Shown piece by piece: positions 49,492 to 57,050 of a stretch of DNA of 64,000 nucleotides. Positions within the stretch are counted from its first letter, which is position 1. Every line of letters starts with the position of its first letter. The DNA is taken from assembly GCF_945957525.1 (NCBI RefSeq), contig NZ_CAMFLA010000006.1, positions 1 to 64,000 of the forward strand, read 5' to 3'. The notes under the pieces were generated by a model that worked only from the letters and a program-made list of their open reading frames with translations, was not told the DNA's origin and did no database searches. The position numbers and the translations under genes are program-made. The stretch is from an uncultured Aquitalea sp. (lineage in GTDB: Bacteria > Pseudomonadota > Gammaproteobacteria > Burkholderiales > Chromobacteriaceae).

Positions 49492-50735
49492 AACACCTCG
49501 CCGTGATTCCAGCGGTTTTTCCAGGCCTCGGACGACTGCGCGCGCACGTCGAAAGGCGCCGGGTCCATAAAGAGATGCAAGCGCTCGCCGCGATAAGGCG
49601 AGTGCGCCCGCACCACGTCCATGTTCAACTCCACACCCAGCCCAGGTTCGTCCGAAGGAATGATGAAGCCCTCTTCCCAGCGTATCGGGGTTTTGAGCAC
49701 GGCGGAGTGAAACCCGCTCCAGTCCATGATGCTTTCCTGAATCAGGAAATTGGGCGTTGCCGCCCCCAGCTGGATGCTGGCCGCCGCGCCCACCGGGCCG
49801 TTGTAGAGATGCGGGGCGATCTGCGCATAGAAGGCCTCCGCCATGCCGGCGATTTTCTTGGCCTCCAGAATGCCGCCCACGCGTCCCAGATTCATTTGCA
49901 GGATGGCGGCGGCGCCCTTTTGCAGCAAGGGCAGGAATTCATATTTGGTGGTCAGCCGCTCACCGGCGGAAATGGGGATGCTGGTGGCGGCCGCCACTTG
50001 CGCCATGGCGTCCGGCTGACCTGGCGGCACCGGCTCCTCAAACCACAGCGGGTCGTATTTTTCCAGCCGTTTGGCCAGACGGATGGCGGACGCCGGCGTC
50101 ATCTGCCCGTGCGTGCCGATCAGGAGATCGCACTGATTGCCCACCGCTTCGCGAATTTTGCGACAGAACACTTCGCACTGGTCCATCAGCTCCAGCGACA
50201 GATGATGGCCGGAATACACCGTGTACGGCCCGGCGGGGTCGAACTTGAGCGCGGTGAAGCCCTGCTTGACGAAGCGCGCCGCGCATTCGGCGGCCAGGTC
50301 GGGGTCGTCATAGTTGTAGCCGCCCTGCCCATCATCCGGATACAGATAGGTGTAGGAGCGCAGGCGCTCGTTCACCTTGCCGCCCAAGAGCTGATGCACC
50401 GGCTTGCCGGCGGCCTTGCCGATGATATCCCAGCACGCCATTTCCAGACCGCTGGCAATGCCCATCATGGTCAGGTCCGGCCGCTGGGTGAAGCCGCTGG
50501 AATAACAAGCGCGGAAGAAGCGCTCCACCTGATGCGGATCGTGCCCTTCCAGATAGCGGCTGTATACGTCGGCAATGGCCGGCAGCATCACGTCCGGGTG
50601 GAAGGTGGCGGCGTACACCTCGCCCACACCCTCAATGCCGCAGTCTGTCTTGAGGGTGACGAAAATCCAGTACATGCCGCCCACATGGGGAGGCGGCACC
50701 GCCACAACGTGTGTTTCCAGCGAAATGATTTTCAT
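49488..50735 (-). CDS. mandelate racemase/enolase-superfamily acid-sugar dehydratase
   Basis: 415 residues with the capping domain and (beta/alpha)7-beta barrel of the enolase superfamily. Metal ligands and bases of the mandelate-racemase subgroup are visible. They are A-L-K-F-D-P near strand 2, G-T-H-G-Q at strand 3, F-E-E-P-V-P at strand 4, A-G-E-R-L at strand 5, and the His in I-A-P-H-L. Members dehydrate sugar acids such as gluconate, galactonate or galactarate. Specificity is not resolvable from sequence. It lies 17 nt after the aldehyde dehydrogenase gene in one operon. Confidence 0.85.
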   Translation of the reverse strand: MKIISLETHVVAVPPPHVGGMYWIFVTLKTDCGIEGVGEVYAATFHPDVMLPAIADVYSRYLEGHDPHQVERFFRACYSSGFTQRPDLTMMGIASGLEMACWDIIGKAAGKPVHQLLGGKVNERLRSYTYLYPDDGQGGYNYDDPDLAAECAARFVKQGFTALKFDPAGPYTVYSGHHLSLELMDQCEVFCRKIREAVGNQCDLLIGTHGQMTPASAIRLAKRLEKYDPLWFEEPVPPGQPDAMAQVAAATSIPISAGERLTTKYEFLPLLQKGAAAILQMNLGRVGGILEAKKIAGMAEAFYAQIAPHLYNGPVGAAASIQLGAATPNFLIQESIMDWSGFHSAVLKTPIRWEEGFIIPSDEPGLGVELNMDVVRAHSPYRGERLHLFMDPAPFDVRAQSSEAWKNRWNHGEVL

Positions 50736-50752
50736 GGTTTGCTCCGGGCGGC

Positions 50753-52174
50753 TCAGTGTTTCATCACGACGAGGCGCGTTTGGGTGAACTCCAGCATGCC
50801 GTGCTTGCCGTCGTCCCCGCCCAGCCCCGAGCGTTTCCAGCCGGCGTGATAGCCCTGATAGGGGTCGGCCGGGGTACGGTTGATGTAAAGCTCGCCCGCT
50901 TCAATGCGATTGGCGAAGCGCAGCGCTGTGCGGTAGTTCTCGGTGTACAGCACCGAGGACAAGCCAAACTGGTGGTCATTGGCCAGCGCCAACGCCTGCT
51001 CCGCATCCTCGTGCCGCAGCAGGCACAGCACCGGGCCGAACACCTCCTCGCGCACGATCTCCATCTCTTGCCGGCATTCCAGCAACAAGGTGGGCGGATA
51101 AAACCAGCCTTCGCCTTCCGGCACGATGCCGCCGGCGGCCAGCACCGCCCCCTCGGCCAAGGCCCGTTCCACCATGGCGTGCACGCGCTGGCGCGCGGCT
51201 TCGCTCGCCAGCGGCCCCATCGCGTCGGGGTGACGGCTTCGATTGCCCCAGCGCCGCGCATGAAAGCGCTCGGTCAACAGACTGGACAGGGGCTGGTAAA
51301 CACTGGCGTGGGCATAGACGCGTTCCACCGATGTGCACACCTGCCCGCAGTGATTCAGCGCCGAGGCGGCAATGTCGTCGGCCGCGCGCACCAGGTCGGC
51401 ATCCGCTTCCACAATGGCCGGGGTCTTGCCGCCCAACTCCAGCGATGTTTTGGCGATATTGGCCTGCGCATACCCCAGTACCTTGCGCCCGGCCTCCACA
51501 CTGCCGGTGAGCGTGATCATGCCCACTTGCGGGTGTTCGCACAGCGCGGCGGCGGTCTCGTGCCGCATGGCGAGAATATTGATGAGCCCCGCCGGCAAAC
51601 CGGCCGACTGCACGGTTGCAGCCAGCTCCAGCGCCGAACACGGCGTGTGATTGCTGGGACGCGCCACCACCGCATTGCCGGCAATCAGCGCCGGCGCAAT
51701 CTTGCGCAACAGGGTGTAGACGGGAAAATTGAAGGGAATCAGGCACACTGCCACGCCTATCGGCGCGCGCAGCAAAATCAGGTTTTCATCCGGCGAGTCG
51801 CTGGGAATCACCTCGCCCTCCAGGCGGCGGCCCCATTCAGCGTGGTAACGGGTGATTTCCGCGCCGTAACGCACCTCCGCCGCCGCATCGGCCAGACTCT
51901 TGCCGGACTCGGCGGCCAGCGCCTCGCCAATGCGCTGCGCATCGCGCTCTAGCGCGTCGGCAAGGCGATGCAGTGCTTCGCCGCGCGCCGCGCCTGGCAG
52001 TTGCGCCCAGGCCTGCTGCGCCTGCGCCGCCATAGTAGCGGCGCGCAAGGCTTGGTCCCGGCTGGCGGCCGCCACTTGCGCCGTCAGCCTGCCGGTGGCG
52101 GGATCGCCAACGTCGATCAGCCCGTCGCCGCCCTCGAAGAACTCATTGCCGATGAAATTGAGATACCTGCGCAT
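50753..52174 (-). CDS. NAD(P)-dependent aldehyde dehydrogenase (lactaldehyde-type)
   Basis: 473 residues. The catalytic Cys is in N-H-C-G-Q-V-C-T-S, the base Glu in L-E-L-G-G-K-T-P, and the cofactor loop is P-F-N-F-P-V-Y, similar to AldA-type lactaldehyde or glycolaldehyde dehydrogenases. GAGGTG precedes the ATG. It is the first gene of the operon ald-dehydratase-GMC. A cluster of AATTGTC half-sites upstream (52239-52292) may be its control region. Confidence 0.88.
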   Translation of the reverse strand: MRRYLNFIGNEFFEGGDGLIDVGDPATGRLTAQVAAASRDQALRAATMAAQAQQAWAQLPGAARGEALHRLADALERDAQRIGEALAAESGKSLADAAAEVRYGAEITRYHAEWGRRLEGEVIPSDSPDENLILLRAPIGVAVCLIPFNFPVYTLLRKIAPALIAGNAVVARPSNHTPCSALELAATVQSAGLPAGLINILAMRHETAAALCEHPQVGMITLTGSVEAGRKVLGYAQANIAKTSLELGGKTPAIVEADADLVRAADDIAASALNHCGQVCTSVERVYAHASVYQPLSSLLTERFHARRWGNRSRHPDAMGPLASEAARQRVHAMVERALAEGAVLAAGGIVPEGEGWFYPPTLLLECRQEMEIVREEVFGPVLCLLRHEDAEQALALANDHQFGLSSVLYTENYRTALRFANRIEAGELYINRTPADPYQGYHAGWKRSGLGGDDGKHGMLEFTQTRLVVMKH

Positions 52175-52238
52175 GACGCACCTCGAAACCGGATGAACGA
52201 CGAGGCGAACGCCGCCCGTACCGTCATCTTCAGTGCGA

Positions 52239-52292
52239 AATTGTCGCGGCAGCCGCCGGGCCCCGTACAGACAGACAATTTCAATAATTGTC
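52239..52292. promoter_or_regulatory. AATTGTC half-site cluster upstream of the dehydrogenase operon
   Basis: GACAATT (52274-52280) and AATTGTC (52286-52292) form a 7-bp inverted repeat with a 5-nt centre. A third AATTGTC occurs at 52239. They overlap the end of the clc-type gene and lie 65-118 nt before the aldehyde dehydrogenase start. They are candidate operators; the regulator is unknown. Confidence 0.4.
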
Positions 52293-53570
52293 CCTGCGCC
52301 AGCCCTCCACCTGCCCTACCGTCGTACCTTTGGGCGGCACGGCCTGGCGATGCTTGGCATGGCCGATGCGCTGAGCCTTGTAGATGCCGCTGTAGCCGGA
52401 AAACAGATAGCTGGCCACGCAAGCCAAGCCGGCATAAACGCCGATTTCTCCGCCAAACAGCTCCATCGCCATTATGGTGGAGGCTATGGGCGTATTGGCC
52501 GCGCCGGCAAAAACGGCGACAAACCCCAAGCCGGCCAGCAAGGGGAAAGGCAGCTGCAGCAAGGGGGCCAGCGCGTTGCCCAGCGTGGCGCCGATGTAAA
52601 ACAGCGGCGTCACTTCACCGCCCTTGAAGCCGGCGGCCAGCGAGCCCACGGTCATGGCCAGCTTGGCGGCGAAATCGTAGGCTGCCACCGGCTGTACAAA
52701 CGCCTCTTTGATCACCGGAATGCCAAGGCCGATGTAGCGATCCGCCCCCAGCCCCATCACCACGGCGGCAATCAGCACGCCGCCCAGCAAAGGCCGCAGC
52801 GGCGCATAGGCCACACGCCGCTTCACCCAGGCGCCCAGCCGGTGCGTGGCTTCGGCAAACACCCGCCCCACAAGGCCGAACAACACGCCAGCCAGCAAGG
52901 TGGCGGCAAGATTCCAGGCGCTCATGCCCGGCACGAAAGGCACGCTGTAATGGGTATGATGCACACCCCACAGCAAGCCCACCTGGTCGGCAACAATGGC
53001 GGCCACCAGGCAGGGGAACAAGGCCTCGTAACGCATGCGGCCCATGGTGAGCACTTCCAGCGCAAATACCGCTCCGGCCAGCGGCGTGCCGAAAACCGAG
53101 GAAAAACCGGCGCTGACCCCCACCATCAGCAGGATGCGACGCTCACCCGGCGCCAACCGCAGCAGGCGGGTCAACTGGTCGGCCAGCGCCCCGCCCATCT
53201 GCACCGCAGTACCTTCACGACCCACCGACGCGCCAAACAGATGCGATATCACCGTACCGCCCAGCACCAGGGGGGCCATGCGCAGCGGGATGATGCGCGA
53301 GGGATCGTGGATTTCATCAATCAGCAGGTTGTTGCCCGCCTCCACCGACTGGCCGTAGCGCAGATAAGCCCAGCCCACGGCAAAACCGGCCAAGGGCAGC
53401 AACCAGATCAGCCAGCGATGGTTGTCGCGAGTGTTGGTGGCCCAGTCGAGGGCGTGCAGGAAGAATGCCGATGCCGTGCCGGCCAGCAAGGCCACCGCGC
53501 AGGAAATGAGCAGCCAGCGGGCCAGCCGCTGCGGCAGGAACAGGGTTTCGGGAGGATGCTTGATGAACAT
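52281..53570 (-). CDS. CLC-F-type fluoride/proton antiporter
   Basis: Membrane exporter of the CLC superfamily, 429 residues with many hydrophobic helices. The ion-path segments are not those of chloride CLCs. In place of GSGIP it has G-N-N-L-L-I-D-E-I-H, then G-R-E-G-T-A-V-Q-M-G-G with the gating Glu, and later F-K-G-G-E-V-T-P-L-F. These features fit the fluoride-specific CLC-F clade, and the gene sits behind a fluoride riboswitch. I chose the ATG at 53570; a start at 53633 would add 21 residues that include a dispersed motif copy. No strong ribosome binding site decides between them. Confidence 0.88.
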   Translation of the reverse strand: MFIKHPPETLFLPQRLARWLLISCAVALLAGTASAFFLHALDWATNTRDNHRWLIWLLPLAGFAVGWAYLRYGQSVEAGNNLLIDEIHDPSRIIPLRMAPLVLGGTVISHLFGASVGREGTAVQMGGALADQLTRLLRLAPGERRILLMVGVSAGFSSVFGTPLAGAVFALEVLTMGRMRYEALFPCLVAAIVADQVGLLWGVHHTHYSVPFVPGMSAWNLAATLLAGVLFGLVGRVFAEATHRLGAWVKRRVAYAPLRPLLGGVLIAAVVMGLGADRYIGLGIPVIKEAFVQPVAAYDFAAKLAMTVGSLAAGFKGGEVTPLFYIGATLGNALAPLLQLPFPLLAGLGFVAVFAGAANTPIASTIMAMELFGGEIGVYAGLACVASYLFSGYSGIYKAQRIGHAKHRQAVPPKGTTVGQVEGWRRDNY

Positions 53571-53736
53571 GTGCGCCGTCTTGTGTGCCGGCGTTGCAGC
53601 AGCGGCCTTCGGCCAACCTTGCTGGAACGCCATGTGGTCATGGCCCCGAGAGGCGGCGCCGGCATGCCCGCACCGCCCGTCATCGCCGCAGCAGGTCGCG
53701 CGCCAGCGCGAGGCCTGAACAGCTTGTCGGGGAATG

Positions 53737-53815
53737 TGCAGGCATCATCAGCCCACGGGGGGCGGTTGCTCGCCGGGCCTTGCGCCGCGACGACGGGAGG
53801 CATGCCATCTCCCGA
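53737..53815 (-). ncRNA. fluoride (crcB) riboswitch
   Basis: On the minus strand the sequence GGGAGATGGCATGCCTCCC is followed, after a GC-rich variable stem, by GGGCTGATGATGCCTGC. This matches the known crcB aptamer layout GG-N-GATGGCAT-N-CC-N-CC ... GCTGATGATGCC, including the pseudoknot strands. It lies about 170 nt upstream of the CLC-F-type gene on the same strand and just downstream of a terminator hairpin for the neighbouring gene. Fluoride binding would be expected to switch the exporter on. Confidence 0.88.
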
Positions 53816-53851
53816 AGTCCATCATGCTAATGCAGGGGCCGCTCCGGATGC

Positions 53852-53882
53852 AACAAGGCCGACCCGATGGGTCGGCCTTGTT
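53852..53882. terminator. terminator downstream of the TerC-type gene
   Basis: A 14-bp perfect stem AACAAGGCCGACCC / GGGTCGGCCTTGTT with a GAT loop. It separates the TerC-type gene from the riboswitch-controlled unit. Confidence 0.85.
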
Positions 53883-53924
53883 CTCATGCCTCGCGCCTGC
53901 CGGCAGAGGGCTTCGTTACCTTGT

Positions 53925-54908
53925 TCAGGCCGGATCCTTGCGCGTCTTGTGCAAGGAGAACAATACCCCCCCAAACAACAGGCCCAGCGTGACCGCCAGC
54001 GACAGACCGGTGGGAATGTGCCAACTCACCAGACCGATGTCGTTCAGGTAGACCAGCCCCACCTTCACGCCAATGAATACCAGCACCACCGCCAGCGCGT
54101 ACTTCAGGTACTCGAACCGGTGCACCATGGCCGCCAGCGCGAAATACAGCGCGCGCAGACCCAGAATGGCGAAGATGTTGGAGGTGTACACCAGGAACGG
54201 GTCCTGCGTGATGGCAAAGATGGCCGGAATGCTATCCACGGCAAAAACCAGGTCGGCGCTTTCCACCAACATCAGCGTCAGCAGCAGCGGCGTGGCCCAC
54301 CAGCCCTTCTTCAGGCCGTGCTGTTCGCCGCGCACCAGAAAGTGCGAACCGTGCAGCGTGGGCGTCAAGCGCAGATGCCCGCGCAGCCACTGGTACAGGC
54401 GGTTGTCCTCCAGCGAGGGATGCGCCTCTTCCTTGGACAGCAGCATTTTCGCGCCGGTCACAATAAGGAACAGACCGAAGATCACCAGTACCCACTTGAA
54501 CTCGGCTACCAGCACCGCACCCAGGCCTATCATCAGTGCGCGCAGGACGATAACGCCCAGAATCCCCCAGAACAGCACACGGTGCTGATACTGACGCGGC
54601 ACCGCCATGCCGGTGAAAATCAACGACATCACAAAGATGTTGTCCATGGACAGCGATTTTTCCACCAGATAACCGGTGAGGTACTGCATGCCGGCGTCGC
54701 CGCCCTTGTACCACCACACCCAGCCGCCGAAGGCCAGCCCCATGGCGATGTAGAAGGCCGACAGCTTCAGGCTCTCCGCCACGCCGATTTCATGGTCGTC
54801 CTTGTGCAGCACACCCAGATCAAAAGCCAGCAGCGCGCCGACAATGCCGGCGAACATCAGCCATACCCACAAGGGATAGCCGACAAAAGCGATATACAAC
54901 CAATCCAT
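53925..54908 (-). CDS. TerC/Alx-family membrane protein
   Basis: A 327-residue inner-membrane protein with about nine helices, of the TerC/Alx type. The conserved acidic motifs are F-D-L-G-V-L-H-K, S-M-D-N-I-F-V and D-L-V-F-A-V-D-S-I-P-A-I-F-A-I-T. E. coli Alx and related proteins export manganese and are controlled by pH or Mn-sensing RNA leaders. The ATG at 54908 has GGGAAAG upstream and the protein begins M-D-W-L-Y. I see no yybP-ykoY riboswitch in the short leader (103 nt to htpX). Confidence 0.88.
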   Translation of the reverse strand: MDWLYIAFVGYPLWVWLMFAGIVGALLAFDLGVLHKDDHEIGVAESLKLSAFYIAMGLAFGGWVWWYKGGDAGMQYLTGYLVEKSLSMDNIFVMSLIFTGMAVPRQYQHRVLFWGILGVIVLRALMIGLGAVLVAEFKWVLVIFGLFLIVTGAKMLLSKEEAHPSLEDNRLYQWLRGHLRLTPTLHGSHFLVRGEQHGLKKGWWATPLLLTLMLVESADLVFAVDSIPAIFAITQDPFLVYTSNIFAILGLRALYFALAAMVHRFEYLKYALAVVLVFIGVKVGLVYLNDIGLVSWHIPTGLSLAVTLGLLFGGVLFSLHKTRKDPA

Positions 54909-55011
54909 GACTTGCTTTCCCCGGCTGCGCGCCGGAATCAAAAGGAGCAGGCAAGGCGCCTGCTCCATCGAATCTCATCCCGAAGGCAGTCCTTCGGCCA
55001 ACCTTGTCGTT

Positions 55012-55893
55012 TTAGCGCGCCTGTTGCAAGGCCGCGATGCGCGACTCCAACGACGGGTGGCTGGACATCAGCGCCATCAGGCCGGCGCCGCCGGCAATCC
55101 CGCTGGCCGCCATGTTCTGCGGCAGTTCGCCCGCTTGCATGCCGCCCAAGCGACGCAGCGCCGCCACCATGGGTTGCGGGCTGCCAAGCAGGCGGGCTGC
55201 GCCGGCGTCTGCGCGGTATTCGCGCTGGCGGGAGAAGTACATCACGATGAAGGACGCCAGAATGCCGAACACGATCTCGCACACGATCACGGTGATGAAA
55301 TAACCGATGCCGGTGCCGCTGGACGACTGCTCGTCGTTGCGACGCAAGAAGTTGTCCACCAGATAGCCCACCACACGAGCGAGGAAAAACACAAAGGTGT
55401 TCACCACGCCCTGGATCAGCGTCAGCGTCACCATATCGCCGTTCTGGATGTGCGCCACTTCATGCGCCAGCACGGCTTCCACTTCTTCTTCGGTCATGGA
55501 CGCCAACAGGCCGGTAGACACCGCCACCAGCGAATTCGACCTGCTGGGGCCGGTGGCGAAGGCGTTGGGCTCGCCCTCGTACACCGCCACTTCAGGCATC
55601 GGCAGGCCAGCGCGATCGGCCAGCTTGCGTACGGTAAACATCAGCCAGCGTTCGGTTTCGTTGGCGGGCTGGTCGATCACCCGTGCGCCGGTGCTCCACT
55701 TGGCCATGGTTTTGGACAGGGCCAGCGAGATGAAAGCGCCGCCAAAACCCATCAGCGCGGCAAAACCGAGCAAGGCGCCCAGATTCAGGCCGTTGCCGGT
55801 AATAAATCGATTGAGGCCCAGCACCTGAGCGGCGATGGACAGCACCAGCATCACGGCGATGTTGGTTGCAATAAGCAGGATGACTCTTTTCAT
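55012..55893 (-). CDS. htpX: membrane zinc protease HtpX
   Basis: Integral-membrane metalloprotease that helps clear misfolded membrane proteins. It has 293 residues. The N-terminal pair of helices begins M-K-R-V-I-L-L-I-A. The zinc site is H-E-V-A-H in [14 protein letters not shown], and the third ligand Glu is in R-E-Y-R-A-D-A. Two more helices lie between them. AAGGGG precedes the ATG at 55893. It is divergent from the NhaR-like regulator across only 106 nt. Confidence 0.95.
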   Translation of the reverse strand: MKRVILLIATNIAVMLVLSIAAQVLGLNRFITGNGLNLGALLGFAALMGFGGAFISLALSKTMAKWSTGARVIDQPANETERWLMFTVRKLADRAGLPMPEVAVYEGEPNAFATGPSRSNSLVAVSTGLLASMTEEEVEAVLAHEVAHIQNGDMVTLTLIQGVVNTFVFFLARVVGYLVDNFLRRNDEQSSSGTGIGYFITVIVCEIVFGILASFIVMYFSRQREYRADAGAARLLGSPQPMVAALRRLGGMQAGELPQNMAASGIAGGAGLMALMSSHPSLESRIAALQQAR

Positions 55894-55999
55894 GACAAAC
55901 CCCTTGGGGCAAGAACAGCAACGATGGAATGATAGACGCCCAACATTAAGAAAAAAATAAGATAAACTTGGATGATTCTTCAGATTTTTTCGAATAATC

Positions 56000-56878
56000 A
56001 TGCAAAGGCTCAACTACAAGCACCTGCATTACTTCTGGACCGTCGCCCACGCCGGCAGCGTGACCGCGGCCGCGCGCCAGCTGGACATGACCGCGCAAAC
56101 AGTCAGCGGCCAGATTTCCCGGCTGGAGCAAAGCATGGGCCGCGCGCTGTTCACGCAGGAAGGCCGGCAGCTGGTATTAACCGAAGCCGGCCGCCTGGCG
56201 CTGACCTACGCCGACCGCATCTTCCAGCTGGGAGAAGAGCTGGAAGACAGTTTGCGCGAAGAAGAGCCTGGGCAAACCCTGCGCCTGACCGTGGGCATCA
56301 GCGATGTGCTACCCAAGGACATCGCCTGCCGCTTGCTGGCGCCGGCGCTGTCCCTGCCGCAAAAAGTGCGGCTGCAATGTCTGGAAGGCGATGTTGACGA
56401 GTTGCTGGCGGCGCTGGCGCGCCATCAGTGCGATCTGGTGCTGGCCGACCGTCCCGCCCCCGCCGGCGGCGCCCAGCCTTTGCAGTCCACCCTGCTGGTG
56501 CGCTGCCCGGTGATGGTGTTCGGCAATCAGGTGCTGCACCAACGCTACGCAGAGGGCTTCCCGCACAGCCTCAATCGCGCGCCGATGTTGCTGCCCATCC
56601 GCGAAAACGTGCTGCGCGGCCAGCTTGAACACTGGATGGAAGAGCACGGCATCCGTCCCGACATCGTGGGCGAGTTCCAGGACGGCGCGCTCTTGGCCAG
56701 CTTCGGCAAACTGGGCCATGCCCTGTTCCCCGCGCCGGTATATCCCGGCGCGGAACCGGAAGGCATGGAAAACGGACTATTCCCCCTTGGCGCGGTCAGC
56801 GGCGTGGAGGAGCAGTATTACGCCATCGCCAACCGCCGCAAGTTGCAACATCCGGCAGTGGCGGCCATGCTGGATTAA
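56000..56878 (+). CDS. LysR-family regulator, NhaR-like
   Basis: 292 residues. The helix-turn-helix region is [17 protein letters not shown] and [18 protein letters not shown], very close to NhaR. The remaining sequence follows the same pattern ([16 protein letters not shown] near the end). NhaR activates the sodium/proton antiporter gene nhaA in E. coli. Here no nhaA is nearby and the divergent neighbour is htpX, whose promoter region it shares. Confidence 0.9.
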   Translation: MQRLNYKHLHYFWTVAHAGSVTAAARQLDMTAQTVSGQISRLEQSMGRALFTQEGRQLVLTEAGRLALTYADRIFQLGEELEDSLREEEPGQTLRLTVGISDVLPKDIACRLLAPALSLPQKVRLQCLEGDVDELLAALARHQCDLVLADRPAPAGGAQPLQSTLLVRCPVMVFGNQVLHQRYAEGFPHSLNRAPMLLPIRENVLRGQLEHWMEEHGIRPDIVGEFQDGALLASFGKLGHALFPAPVYPGAEPEGMENGLFPLGAVSGVEEQYYAIANRRKLQHPAVAAMLD

Positions 56879-57050
56879 GCTGTAAATGCAGCCTGGGCCG
56901 CAGCCGGCAAAAATGCCGCGACAGGCTGAAAAAACCAAGGCTGTCCGCATTTTTCTTGAAACCAGCCCTGCCAGCCCTAATTATTAGCAAATCATTATCA
57001 ATATCGACACTAAGACGCCAACTGCGTCGAATCACACCACCCCATTATTG

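Noticed and set aside
52233-55250. A 1,005-codon plus-strand open frame across the fluoride exporter and TerC-type genes
   Set aside because: It is antisense to well-supported genes and to the riboswitch. The composition is typical shadow coding.
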